Part shown: piece by piece, positions 52,045 to 60,600 of the stretch
Layout: every line of letters starts with the position of its first letter
Numbering within the stretch: position 1 is the stretch's first letter
NCBI GenBank assembly: GCA_964628035.1
Contig: CAZVPI010000013.1
Span: forward strand, 21,018-85,017
Source of the DNA: UBA2199 sp964628035
GTDB lineage: Bacteria > Acidobacteriota > Aminicenantia > UBA2199
Length of the DNA: 64,000 bases
Reading direction: 5' to 3'
Translations under genes and position numbers: made by a program
Notes under the pieces: model-generated
What the model was told of the DNA's origin: nothing
The model's database searches: none
The model's input: the letters and a program-made list of their open reading frames with translations, nothing else

Positions 52045-54282
52045 ATGCCGCAGGCGCAGCGGGAGGCGGTGACGATCGGCCTGATCCTGGCCGGTTTCGC
52101 CTCGTTCCTGGCCCTGCTTCCCCAATCGGCCCCCTGGCTGCTGCCGCCGCTCCTGTACTTCCTGCTTTCCCGCCCCGGGTGCCGCCGCCCGCGTCCCTTG
52201 CCGCCGGTCGCCGCCGCCACCTTCCTTCCTTTCGCCTCCGGCCTGCTGGCCTGGCCCATGCGTTTCCTCTTCTACTGGGACCGCGGCGACTACGACCTGC
52301 GCCTGCGCCACCTGCTGCTGCTGGCCCTGCTGTTCGCCGTTTGGCTCCTGGCCCGCGAACGGCGCTGGCCGCGGCGCTTCCTGCGCTTCTTCAACGCCCT
52401 GAGCCTGCGCCGGCGCCTGCTGTCGGTCTTCCTCGCCGCCGAGCTGCTGTTCGCCGGCGCCGCCGCCCTGCTGACCCTGCGCGGCGTGGCCCTGGTGGGC
52501 GACGAGCCCCATTACCTGGCCATCAGCCAGTCGATCGCCCGTGACGGCGACCTCAACATCTTCAACCAGCATTTCCGCGGCGGCACCCGCGAGTTCCTCG
52601 ACGTGGAGAACCTGCCGGCCCACGGCACCTGGGGCCGGGGGCACAAGAAGATCTATTCCTATCACCTTCCCGGACTCTCCCTCACCCTGACGCCGTTCTT
52701 TTTCTTCCGCATCCAGCCGCCGCTCCTCTATTTCCTGATACGCTGCACCCTGGGGCTGTTCGGCGCCGGGCTGGCCGTGCTGGTCTACCTGTTCGCCCTG
52801 CGCCTTTGGCGCGCGCGCAGCCTGGCCTTCGTGGTCACCTTCGTGTTCACCCTGACGGCGCCGGTTTTCTTCTACTCCTTCCACGCCTTCCCCGAGGTGC
52901 AGGCCATGCTGCTGGTTCTGGGGGCGCTGTACCTGCTCCTGTACAAGGGCGGCGACCGTCACGCTCTGTGGGCCGGGCTGCTGCTGGGCGCCGCCATGTT
53001 CTGGGGGGTGAAGTACGCCCTCTTCATCTACCCGCTGACCCTGGGGTTCGCCGCCCGCTGGCTGTGGCGCCGGCAGTGGCGTCCGGCCCTGCTGCTGGCC
53101 GCGTCCCCGCTCCTGTTCCAGGGGCTGTTCTTTTTTTACCTGCACTCCGCCTACGGCACGTTTTCGCCCAACGCCGTCTATTACGGCATGCTCAGCCCCG
53201 AGCAGACGGCGGCCTTCTACGAGACCCTTCTCAAGCGCATCACGCCGCTCATGCGCTGGGAAACGCTGCTCGACTATTTTTTCGACCAGCGCGACGGCCT
53301 GCTCCTTTACAACCCCTTCTATTTCCTGGCCTTTCCCGGGCTCATCCTGGCGCTGAAGAATTTCCGTCGCTACCGCACCCACCTGCTGCTCAGCGCCCCG
53401 GCCGCCCTGTTCATCGCCAACCACGCCTTCTCGACCATCCGCGCCGGCTACTGCCCGCAAGGGCGCTACCTGGCGCCGGCGGCCTGGGCCCTGATGCTGC
53501 TGGCCGTGGTCTATTACCGCGAGGGGCGCGGCCGCCGCTGGCGCGGGGCCTTCCTGGCCCTGCCTGCCTATTCGCTGTTCGTCAGCGCCGCCCAGGCCCT
53601 GGCGCCGCTGACCCTCTACCAGCCGACCACCCACGACACCCTGGTGCGCGCCGGCGCCCTGTTCCAGAGCTGGAGCAGCCGCTTCCTCGACCTGCCGAAG
53701 CTGCTCCCCTCCTTCATCAAGACCGACAACCGCGGCTATCTTCCCAACGCGCTGGCCCTGTCGCTCTTCGCGCTTCTGGTCCTGCTGGCGCTGACCCGCC
53801 GCCCGCGCCGGTCGCGGACGGCCGCCGCCGCTCCCTGGATCGTTTTCCTGGCCGTCTTCGCCCTGGCCAGCCTGTTCCCCCGTCTGAACGACGCCGATCC
53901 CCGGTTCCTTCCCGGGCCCCGCGGCGTTCCCGCCCGGGTTTATCTCGATCCCCCGGCCCCGGTCGTCCCCGCGCCCGACGGGCCCGGCTGGCTGCGCAGC
54001 GGCGGGGTCAGCCGCGTGCGCATCGAGTCGCTGGCGCGGCTGCAGGCGATCGAGCTGGACCTGGCCAACCGCGACCCGCGGCGCCCGCTGGCGGTCTCCA
54101 TTGCCCTTTTTGACGAGGCGCCCAGGCGCGTGGACATCCCTCCGGGCGGCCGCCGCAGCGTCCTCCTTTCCGCCCCGCGCGGCAGGCGCCTCAAGGCGCG
54201 CCAAGCCTACCAGCTCACCCTGCGCGTCGAAGGCGAAGGCCGCCGGCCCCCTTCCTGGGGACTGGGCCTCTCCCTGCGCTGA
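52045..54282 (+). CDS. Polytopic GT-C-like membrane glycosyltransferase
   Basis: A 745-residue inner-membrane protein with about 12 helices. An acidic motif GDEPHYL lies in the first large outer loop (about residue 153), the place where GT-C glycosyltransferases carry their catalytic Asp/Glu. The C-terminal about 120 residues are outside the membrane. GT-C enzymes move sugars from lipid carriers to proteins, lipids or glycans. Placed just upstream of an MBOAT/AlgJ pair, it may build the glycan that they acetylate. The substrate is unknown. Confidence 0.75.
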   Translation: MPQAQREAVTIGLILAGFASFLALLPQSAPWLLPPLLYFLLSRPGCRRPRPLPPVAAATFLPFASGLLAWPMRFLFYWDRGDYDLRLRHLLLLALLFAVWLLARERRWPRRFLRFFNALSLRRRLLSVFLAAELLFAGAAALLTLRGVALVGDEPHYLAISQSIARDGDLNIFNQHFRGGTREFLDVENLPAHGTWGRGHKKIYSYHLPGLSLTLTPFFFFRIQPPLLYFLIRCTLGLFGAGLAVLVYLFALRLWRARSLAFVVTFVFTLTAPVFFYSFHAFPEVQAMLLVLGALYLLLYKGGDRHALWAGLLLGAAMFWGVKYALFIYPLTLGFAARWLWRRQWRPALLLAASPLLFQGLFFFYLHSAYGTFSPNAVYYGMLSPEQTAAFYETLLKRITPLMRWETLLDYFFDQRDGLLLYNPFYFLAFPGLILALKNFRRYRTHLLLSAPAALFIANHAFSTIRAGYCPQGRYLAPAAWALMLLAVVYYREGRGRRWRGAFLALPAYSLFVSAAQALAPLTLYQPTTHDTLVRAGALFQSWSSRFLDLPKLLPSFIKTDNRGYLPNALALSLFALLVLLALTRRPRRSRTAAAAPWIVFLAVFALASLFPRLNDADPRFLPGPRGVPARVYLDPPAPVVPAPDGPGWLRSGGVSRVRIESLARLQAIELDLANRDPRRPLAVSIALFDEAPRRVDIPPGGRRSVLLSAPRGRRLKARQAYQLTLRVEGEGRRPPSWGLGLSLR

Positions 54283-54305
54283 GCCCCGGTTCCGCCGACC
54301 TGTGG

Positions 54306-54311
54306 TATAAT
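54306..54311 (+). promoter_or_regulatory. -10 element before the MBOAT gene
   Basis: Perfect TATAAT, 23 bases before the ATG at 54335; no recognisable -35, so weaker support. Confidence 0.4.
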
Positions 54312-54334
54312 CGGGGCTTGAACCGCGACGCGCC

Positions 54335-55813
54335 ATGAGCTTCAGCACGCCGACATTCCTGTTCTTCTTCCTGCCGCCCGTGCTGCTGACGGGACTCCTC
54401 CTGAAACGAAGGGCCCAGAACGTCTTCCTCCTGCTGGCCAGCCTGCTTTTCTACGCCTGGGGCGAGGGCGCTTTCGTGATGCTGCTGCTGGGCTCGGCCC
54501 TGGCCAACCACCTGCTGGCGCTGGCCCTGGGACGGACCGAGGCGCCGCGGGCGCGCGGGGCCGTCCTGGCCGCGGCGATCGCGGCCAATGCGGCGCTGCT
54601 GGCGGCCTGCAAGTACCCCGCCTTCCTTCTCTCCAGCCTGGGACTGGGCGCCCCGGCCGAGGCCGCTTCCTGGTTCTGGCATCCGCCCCTGGGCGTCTCT
54701 TTCTACACCTTCATGGCCATCGCCTACCAAGTCGAAGTGCACCGCCGCGCCGTGGCCGCCGAAAGGAACTTCGTGCACACGGCCCTGTATCTGTGCTTTT
54801 TTCCCACCGTCCTCTCCGGCCCGATCAACCGCTTTACCCTCCTCGGCGCGCAGATGCGCGAGCGCCAGGCGACGCCGGAGCTCGTCTCCCAGGGCGTGCG
54901 GCGCTTCATCATCGGCCTGGGCAAGAAGGTCCTGGTGGCCGACGTGCTTGGCCGCGTCGCCGACCCGGTCTTCGCCATCCCCGCCGGCGGGCTCACAGCC
55001 ACCGTGGCCTGGCTGGGCGCCGTGGCCTACAGCCTGCAGATCTTCCTCGACTTTTCCGCCTACACCGACATGGCCGTCGGCCTCGGGCGCATGTTCGGCT
55101 TCCGCTTCGCCGAGAATTTCAATTTCCCGTACCTGTCGCGCTCCGTCACCGAGTTCTGGACCCGCTGGCATATCTCCCTCTCCACCTGGCTGCGCGATTT
55201 CCTTTTTCTGCCCCTGGCCTACGCCATCTCGCGCCGCATCCGCGGCGATCGCTGGCTGGGCATCCGCGCCGACGACTGGTGCTATTACCCGGCCATGCTC
55301 CTGACCATGTTGCTGTGCGGCCTGTGGCACGGAGCCGCCTGGACGTTCGTCGCCTGGGGAGGGTACCACGGGGCCCTGATCCTGCTGGAGCGCCGGGCGC
55401 TGAAGAGGCTGCTGCGCCGCGCCTGGCCGCCCCTGAGCCATGCCTATGCGCTGCTGGCGGTCTCTCTGGGCTGGGTGCTGTTCCGCTCCGGCAGCTTCGC
55501 CCAGGCGGCCGGCTTCTGGCGCGCCCTGTCCGGCTTCGGCGCTGGCGACGGCCGTGAATACTACCCCGCTTTATTCCTGGACAACGTGACCCTGCTGGCG
55601 CTGGGCGCGGCCCTCCCCCTGTCCCTGCCCACCGGCCGCTTCCTGGCGGCGCGGGCGCGGGGCTGGCTGAGCCGGGCCGGCGCCCGGCCGCGCGCCTGGC
55701 TGGAAGCCGGGGGCCGCGCCGCCGCCGTCCTGCTGCTGCTCCTCGTGCTCCTGGCCAGCGCCATGCGCCTGGCCGTTTCCACCCATAATCCCTTCATCTA
55801 TTTCAGGTTCTGA
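54335..55813 (+). CDS. MBOAT-family O-acyltransferase (AlgI-like)
   Basis: A 492-residue polytopic acyltransferase. It shows the family start (FSTPTFLFFFLPPVLL), YAWGEGAFVMLLLGS, SFYTFMAIAYQVEVHR, FFPTVLSGPINRF, NFPYLSRSVTEFWTRWHISLSTWLRDFLF and the catalytic His in LLCGLWHGAAWTFVAWG. With an AlgJ/AlgX-like partner it is expected to carry acetyl groups across the inner membrane for O-acetylation of an exported polysaccharide. It is followed two bases later by that partner gene. Confidence 0.93.
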   Translation: MSFSTPTFLFFFLPPVLLTGLLLKRRAQNVFLLLASLLFYAWGEGAFVMLLLGSALANHLLALALGRTEAPRARGAVLAAAIAANAALLAACKYPAFLLSSLGLGAPAEAASWFWHPPLGVSFYTFMAIAYQVEVHRRAVAAERNFVHTALYLCFFPTVLSGPINRFTLLGAQMRERQATPELVSQGVRRFIIGLGKKVLVADVLGRVADPVFAIPAGGLTATVAWLGAVAYSLQIFLDFSAYTDMAVGLGRMFGFRFAENFNFPYLSRSVTEFWTRWHISLSTWLRDFLFLPLAYAISRRIRGDRWLGIRADDWCYYPAMLLTMLLCGLWHGAAWTFVAWGGYHGALILLERRALKRLLRRAWPPLSHAYALLAVSLGWVLFRSGSFAQAAGFWRALSGFGAGDGREYYPALFLDNVTLLALGAALPLSLPTGRFLAARARGWLSRAGARPRAWLEAGGRAAAVLLLLLVLLASAMRLAVSTHNPFIYFRF

Positions 55814-55815
55814 CC

Positions 55816-56991
55816 ATGAGCAACGTCGTGCCCCGTGCGGGCTGGACATCCTGGCTGCGGCCCCTGCCCCTCCTGTTCCTGCTGCTGATCCTTCTGCCCC
55901 TGGCCGACATGTTCCTGCGCTTCGCCCCTGCGGCGCCGGTGCGCGAGAAGCGGCGGCTGGCCGCGCCGCCGCGCCTCGAGTGGCGGCGGCCCCTGGAGTT
56001 CCTGCGCCAGGGCGACGCCTATCTCCGCGACCATTTCGGCTTCCGCGGCCTGCTCGTACAGGGCCACAACCGCATCGTCGCCGGCAGCCTCAAGTCCTCG
56101 CCCAGCGACAAGGTCGTCGTCGGCCGCCGGGGATGGCTGTTCATGGGCCGGGAAACGAAAAGCCGGGACGAGAGGGAGTACTTCCGCCGCCTGCGGCCGT
56201 TTACGCCGGCCGAGCTCCAGCGCTGGCGGCGCGTGCTGCGCCAGCGCCGGGAGTGGCTGCAAGCCCGCGGCATCGCCTACCTGTTCCTGGTCGTCCCCAA
56301 CAAGAGCACGGTGTACCCCGAATTCGTGCCAACGCGTTTGCGGCCCCTGGGGCGGCCGAGCCGACTGGACCAGCTCCTGGCCGAACTCGGCCGCGAGGGG
56401 GATTTCCCGGTCGTCGACCTGCGCGGCCGCTTCCAAGCCTCCAAGGACGGCCGGCCGCTCTACAGCAAGACCGACTCGCACTGGAACGATTTGGGCGCCT
56501 TCCATGCCTTCGCGGCCATCCTGGAAAAGCTGGCGCCCCGCTTTACCGGGCTGCGGCCCCCGGCCCTCGACCAGTATGCGCTGCGCATCCAGGACCGAGC
56601 CGGCGGCGACCTGGCGCAGATGCTCGGCCTGCAGAAGCGCTACTACCGCGAGCAGCGGGTCCGCCTGCAGCCGCGGCAACGGATCGAGGTGCGCACCCGG
56701 CAGGCGCGCAAGGCCATCGGCCCCTACATTCACGAAGCGATCAGCGAGGCGCCGGAGGCCGAACTGCCGCCGCTGCTGGTGGTCCACGACTCCTTCATCC
56801 ACCAGCTGAAGCCTTTCCTGGAAACCCGCTTCCGCCGCGTCGTCTACGTCTGGGACTGGGGGCTGCACTTCTTCCCCGGCATCGTCGAGCGCGAACGGCC
56901 GGCGCTGGTCATCGACGAGATCGCCGAGCGCATGCTCTGCGACCTGAAGCCGGAAAACCCTCCCGAACTCGGGAACGCGGCCGCAGGCTGA
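55816..56991 (+). CDS. AlgJ/AlgX-like SGNH O-acetyltransferase
   Basis: A 391-residue protein with an N-terminal membrane anchor (about 13-33) and an SGNH-type domain. Visible catalytic elements are DSHWNDLGAF (Asp and His) and the nucleophile region VVHDSFIHQL (Ser), with VVGRRGWLFMG near the start of the domain. It should transfer the acetyl group supplied by the MBOAT protein to the glycan in the periplasm. The genes are two bases apart. The alginate genes themselves are not present, so the acceptor is another polymer. Confidence 0.9.
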   Translation: MSNVVPRAGWTSWLRPLPLLFLLLILLPLADMFLRFAPAAPVREKRRLAAPPRLEWRRPLEFLRQGDAYLRDHFGFRGLLVQGHNRIVAGSLKSSPSDKVVVGRRGWLFMGRETKSRDEREYFRRLRPFTPAELQRWRRVLRQRREWLQARGIAYLFLVVPNKSTVYPEFVPTRLRPLGRPSRLDQLLAELGREGDFPVVDLRGRFQASKDGRPLYSKTDSHWNDLGAFHAFAAILEKLAPRFTGLRPPALDQYALRIQDRAGGDLAQMLGLQKRYYREQRVRLQPRQRIEVRTRQARKAIGPYIHEAISEAPEAELPPLLVVHDSFIHQLKPFLETRFRRVVYVWDWGLHFFPGIVERERPALVIDEIAERMLCDLKPENPPELGNAAAG

Positions 56992-57031
56992 CCACGCCCC
57001 AAGCGCCGCGGTCAGGCGCAGGGGACGCCGG

Positions 57032-57949
57032 CTACCACTTCCTCCGTTTCCAGAAGACCAGGAAACCGATCCCCGACAGCGCCGCCAGCCCCACCACCAG
57101 CCAGAAGGAGAGCGGGTGGGCGTGCGCCAGGGGCAGGCTGACGTTCATGGAGAAGATGCTGACCACCAGTGTCGGCATCATGATGGTGATGGTGATGATG
57201 TTCAGCGTCTTCATCAGCACGTTCAGGTTGTTGCCCACGATGCCGGCGCGGGCGTCCATAAGGCTGGAGAGGATGTTGGAGTAGATCTCGGCCTGCTTGT
57301 AGCACTGGTTGTTCTCGATGATCAGGTCGTCGAGGAATTCCTGGGTGTCGGCGTCGATGCCGATCCTGGCGGCGTTGTTGCGGATCTTCTCGATCACCAT
57401 GGTGTTGGAGTTGATGGCGTTCAGGTAATAGACCAGGCTCTTTTCCAGGACAAACAGGTTGAGCAGGTACTTGTTTTCCATGGAGGCGTTGATCTTCTGC
57501 TCCAGGGAATCGGACAGCATGTTGATGACCTTCAGGTGCTCGACGAAATGGAAGACCGAGCGGTACAGCAGCGATAGCATGGCCTTGGGCAGGGAGTGGC
57601 TGCGCACGAAAGGCTTGCCCTCGAACAGCGGGATGTCCTCGGCCAGGAGGATGACCAGCTTGTCCTTGAACAGGAAGAGGCCGAGCGAGGAGACCCGGAA
57701 CAGGAAGTTGTCGCAGGCGGCGTAATTCTTGGGCCGCTTGTAGATCAGGGCGACGTGCTCGGGCTCGAACTCGAGGCGCGAAAGCTCATCGGGGTCGAGG
57801 GACGAGTTGAGGGTGTGCTCGTCGAGCTTGAGTTCGTTGATCAGATATCTTTTTTCGGCCTCGACGGGATTGACGTACACCCGGATCGGGCTGCTCTCGT
57901 TCTGGCTTTCGACGATCTTGCCGCCGGCCAGCTCGTACCTTCTCACCAT
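57032..57949 (-). CDS. corA: CorA-family divalent cation transporter, SMN variant
   Basis: A 305-residue CorA-like protein: acidic N-terminal domain, long stalk helix (KYLLNLFVLEKSLVYYLNAIN), then two C-terminal membrane helices (IITITIMMPTLVVSIFSMN and FWLVVGLAALSGIGFLVFW). The signature after helix 1 is FSMNV, not the canonical YGMNV, so the usual Gly of the selectivity motif is Ser. Substrate may therefore be Mg, Co or another ion. The start is the ATG at 57949, with GGAGG seven bases upstream; promoter TCGACA (58052-58047), 17 nt, TATAAT (58029-58024). Confidence 0.88.
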   Translation of the reverse strand: MVRRYELAGGKIVESQNESSPIRVYVNPVEAEKRYLINELKLDEHTLNSSLDPDELSRLEFEPEHVALIYKRPKNYAACDNFLFRVSSLGLFLFKDKLVILLAEDIPLFEGKPFVRSHSLPKAMLSLLYRSVFHFVEHLKVINMLSDSLEQKINASMENKYLLNLFVLEKSLVYYLNAINSNTMVIEKIRNNAARIGIDADTQEFLDDLIIENNQCYKQAEIYSNILSSLMDARAGIVGNNLNVLMKTLNIITITIMMPTLVVSIFSMNVSLPLAHAHPLSFWLVVGLAALSGIGFLVFWKRRKW

Positions 57950-58023
57950 GCCGCCACCTCCCATGCCTGGAGATCGCCGCCGACCTTGACGTCCGCCACA
58001 GCGGGAAAAGCCAGCAATGGCTT

Positions 58024-58052
58024 ATTATAGCAGCATTTCCGGCCGTTGTCGA
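58024..58052 (-). promoter_or_regulatory. Promoter of the CorA-family gene
   Basis: Minus strand TCGACA (58052-58047), 17-nt spacer, TATAAT (58029-58024). Confidence 0.6.
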
Positions 58053-58056
58053 GAGG

Positions 58057-58084
58057 AAAAAAGGGGCGGCGACGGCGCCGCCCC
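58057..58084 (-). terminator. Rho-independent terminator of the sigma/metal operon
   Basis: On the minus strand GGGGCGGC / GCCGCCCC with a six-base loop, followed by six T. It lies 25 bases after the Cys-rich protein gene. Confidence 0.9.
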
Positions 58085-58109
58085 GAAGGGAAGGAGAAGA
58101 GAGAACGGG

Positions 58110-58769
58110 TCAGGGAGTCTTCGGCTCGGCTTCCTTCTGGCACTCGGGCCTGGCCGCGCAACCGGCCTGCTCCTGGCCATGCTTCATGCCCCAGCCCTCT
58201 TTCTTCATCTCGTCTTTGCTGCAGCACTCCTTCTTCCTTTCACCCTTGCCGCAGCCGGCCGTCTTCGCCATGTGCCCGCAGCCGCCGGCCATGGTTCCGG
58301 CCATGCCGCCGCCCGTCAGGCAGCCGGCCATGGCCGGCACTTTTGCCTTCTGCTCGTCGGTGAGCAGCGCGCGCACGGCCAGGAAATGAGCCAGATGTTT
58401 TTTCTGCATGGCGGCGCGGAACTCGGCCAGTTCGTCGATCTTGGCCTCGGCCTTCTTGACGTCGACCGGTTCCTGCAGCAGCGCCTGCATCTCCCCGGCC
58501 AGCTTCTCCCAGGCGGCCTTGGCAACGGCCATCGCCTGCTTCTGCTCGGCGTGCATCGTCTCCTGCTTGGTCCTCTGTTCCGCGCTGAGGTTGGGCAGCT
58601 TCTGCAGCATCATGCAGCCCTGCTCCATGCCGCAGCCCTTGGCCTTGGCTTCGACCTCTTCCGGGCAGCCGGGCCCGCCGCAGCCGGGGGCGGCCGCCAG
58701 CGGCGCGGCAACGACGACGGCCGCGAAAAAGGCCATGGCCATAACGGTCACGATCTGTTTGCGCTTCAT
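58110..58769 (-). CDS. Cys/Met-rich exported protein, CpxP/Spy-like
   Basis: A 219-residue exported protein (signal 1-27, ending PLAAAPG). The central part is a helical LTXXQ-like domain (LPNLSAEQRTKQETMHAEQ, VRALLTDEQKAKVPA). The N- and C-terminal parts are unusually rich in Cys, Met, His and Gly (CGGPGC, CGMEQGCMML, CGHMAKTAGCGKG, ECCSKDEM, GWGMKHG), which suggests metal binding. The SD AAGGAGG precedes the ATG at 58769. It is the last gene of an ECF sigma operon and probably its main effector. Confidence 0.82.
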   Translation of the reverse strand: MKRKQIVTVMAMAFFAAVVVAAPLAAAPGCGGPGCPEEVEAKAKGCGMEQGCMMLQKLPNLSAEQRTKQETMHAEQKQAMAVAKAAWEKLAGEMQALLQEPVDVKKAEAKIDELAEFRAAMQKKHLAHFLAVRALLTDEQKAKVPAMAGCLTGGGMAGTMAGGCGHMAKTAGCGKGERKKECCSKDEMKKEGWGMKHGQEQAGCAARPECQKEAEPKTP

Positions 58770-58804
58770 GGGAAATGCCTCCTTGTTGTATTGTCCATGT
58801 CGTT

Positions 58805-59335
58805 TCAGTCTCTGTGTTCCTGCCGGCCGGGGGCGTACGCCGGGCCTTCGCCGCCGGCATCGGCCGCGGAAGGGCAGCGGGAGCCGGCCATCGTCGCCGG
58901 ACAGAGGCCGCGCTCCAGGCAGCCTTCGTACTTGCGTCGTTGCGCCGGCGAGAGGACGCCGCGCACCTTCAGCGCGTGGCGGGCGAAAACCTTCTCGATC
59001 GCCGCCTGCAGGCGGGAGATCTCGTCGATGACGGCGTCGGAGCGGACCGGGTCGGCGGCGGGCTCCTTCAGCAGGGCGACCAGCTCGACGCGCTTGGCGG
59101 CCAACTCCTCCTGCAGGGGCCGGATGCCGGCCAGCACCTCGCGGTGCCAATCGTCCAGCTGCCGCGCCTGAGCCGCCTTGAGGCCCAGGTGACGGCGCAT
59201 GGGACCGGCATGCCAGCCGGGCGTCGGGGTGATGCCGGCACGGGCGCCGCGCGGCGGCAGGACCCGGTGCAGCAACAGGCCGGCATTCAGCCCCGCCGAC
59301 ACCACGAGCATCAGGGGCAGCAGCCAGCGCCTCAT
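58805..59335 (-). CDS. Periplasmic heavy-metal-sensor-like protein (CnrX/LTXXQ type)
   Basis: A 176-residue protein with an N-terminal membrane anchor (about 3-22) and a helical hairpin domain outside (LGLKAAQARQLDDWHREV, VLSPAQRRKYEGCL). The pattern matches periplasmic heavy-metal sensors related to CnrX and Spy/CpxP. The C-terminal tail has two Cys (EGCLERGLCP). It overlaps the anti-sigma gene (ATGA), so the two are made together and may form a sensing complex. Confidence 0.8.
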   Translation of the reverse strand: MRRWLLPLMLVVSAGLNAGLLLHRVLPPRGARAGITPTPGWHAGPMRRHLGLKAAQARQLDDWHREVLAGIRPLQEELAAKRVELVALLKEPAADPVRSDAVIDEISRLQAAIEKVFARHALKVRGVLSPAQRRKYEGCLERGLCPATMAGSRCPSAADAGGEGPAYAPGRQEHRD

Positions 59336-59805
59336 CGGGCATCCTCCCGCAGCAGCTCCTCGTGCACCGCGCCGAACGAGCCCCCCGGCAGGTCGGCGAA
59401 GGCGTCGAGGTTCAGCGTCCTGTCGAACGCCGCTGCCACCGTCGCCGGGGACGGCTTGTCCAACCGGCCGCCGATGGCAAACCCGAGCAGCGCCGAAACG
59501 ACCCAGGCCAGGACAGCGGCCGCGCGCAGCAGGGCCGGCCGCAGAAGCGTGACCGGCGGCAGCGCCGGCCAGTTCCGGTGCGCCGCGCCGGAGGCGACCC
59601 GCGCCATCAACGCCTCCTGAAAGCCGGAGCCGGCGGGAGGCGCCTCGAGGCGGCGCAACAGGCCGCGCAGCCAGACCTGCTCCTGCTGCCATTGCCGGCA
59701 GGAGGGGCAGCGGTCGAGGTGGGCCTGGAGCCGTCCAGCGCCGGCCGGCTTCAGCCGGCCGTCCTGGGCCAGGGAAACGGATAACCTCGCTTGTCTGCAG
59801 CGCAT
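59332..59805 (-). CDS. Anti-sigma factor with zf-HC2 domain
   Basis: A 157-residue membrane protein. The N-terminal zinc-binding anti-sigma domain has HLDRCPSCRQW (H-x3-C-x2-C) with an upstream Cys in MRCRQARL. One membrane helix follows (about 88-112, LLRAAAVLAWVVSALLGFAIGG) and then a short outer tail. It should hold the sigma factor at the membrane until a signal arrives. The ATG at 59805 has the SD GAGGAGGAA; a longer frame extends into the sigma gene. Confidence 0.88.
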   Translation of the reverse strand: MRCRQARLSVSLAQDGRLKPAGAGRLQAHLDRCPSCRQWQQEQVWLRGLLRRLEAPPAGSGFQEALMARVASGAAHRNWPALPPVTLLRPALLRAAAVLAWVVSALLGFAIGGRLDKPSPATVAAAFDRTLNLDAFADLPGGSFGAVHEELLREDAR

Positions 59806-59850
59806 GTCAATTCCTCCTCGTTGGACAGGCGCCCGGCCCAAAACTTGCGT

Positions 59851-60411
59851 TCATATTTCCCCCCGGTCGCGCAGGGAACGCAGGACATCGGCCAGGCCGC
59901 GCCGGGCGCGGAACAGGAGCGACTCGACCGAGGAGAGCGAGGTGCCCATGGCGGCGGCGATCTCCTCGTAGGACTTGTCCTCGAAGCTGGCCAGGACCAG
60001 TGCCAGGCGCTGCCGCGGCGGCAGGGAGGCCAGGGCCTCGCGCAGCCGCGCTTCGAGCTCTGCGGCGGCCAGCTCCGCGCCGGCGGCCGGCCCTCCCGAC
60101 TCCAGACCGTCGGGAAGGGGCAGAGGTTCGGGCCGCGCCCGGCGCCCCGCACGGAAGTTCAGGCAGGAGTTGACTGCCAGGCGGTAGAGCCAGGTGGCGA
60201 AGGCCGCCTCGCCGCGGAAGGAGGCGGCATGGCGCCAGGCGCGCAGGAAGATCTCTTGTGCCAGTTCCTCGGCGTCCTGGTCATGGCGGGCGTAACGGTA
60301 GGCCAGCTGCCGCACCCAGCGCTGATGGCGCCGCACCAACTCGGAGAACGCCCTCTCGTCGCCCCGGGCCGCCCGGGCGATGAGGGCGCGGTCGTCGCCC
60401 GCATCGCTCAC
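59851..60411 (-). CDS. ECF RNA polymerase sigma factor (RpoE-like)
   Basis: A 186-residue ECF sigma factor: region 2 (RYARHDQDAEELAQEIFLRAWRH, FRGEAAFATWLYRLAVNSCLNF) and region 4 (LPPRQRLALVLASFEDKSYEEIAAAMG, SSVESLLFRARRGL). It starts with GTG at 60411 (GTG AGC GAT), with GGAGAA upstream. First gene of sigma - anti-sigma - sensor - Cys-rich protein, the same logic as CnrH/CnrY/CnrX metal-response systems, although sequence relation was not tested. Confidence 0.92.
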   Translation of the reverse strand: MSDAGDDRALIARAARGDERAFSELVRRHQRWVRQLAYRYARHDQDAEELAQEIFLRAWRHAASFRGEAAFATWLYRLAVNSCLNFRAGRRARPEPLPLPDGLESGGPAAGAELAAAELEARLREALASLPPRQRLALVLASFEDKSYEEIAAAMGTSLSSVESLLFRARRGLADVLRSLRDRGEI

Positions 60412-60584
60412 AGGCGGTTCTCCGGCGCTAGTCCGCCGCAAAGGGATTGTCCCGGCGCAAAGTCCATATTGATTGGACAGCTCCGGCCGGGAATCCTTGC
60501 GCCCAGGCCGGAGGCGGCCGCCTACGCGACTGAGTGTACACGGATCGCTGCCGCCGGTCAAAACTGCCGCTCGGGCCCGCATTA

Positions 60585-60593
60585 TGGTACAAT
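60585..60593 (+). promoter_or_regulatory. Extended -10 promoter of the ABC exporter
   Basis: TGG followed by TACAAT (60588-60593), an extended -10; the -35 is poor. Predicted +1 about 60600, one base before the ATG at 60601. Confidence 0.5.
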
Positions 60594-60600
60594 CTGCTTC

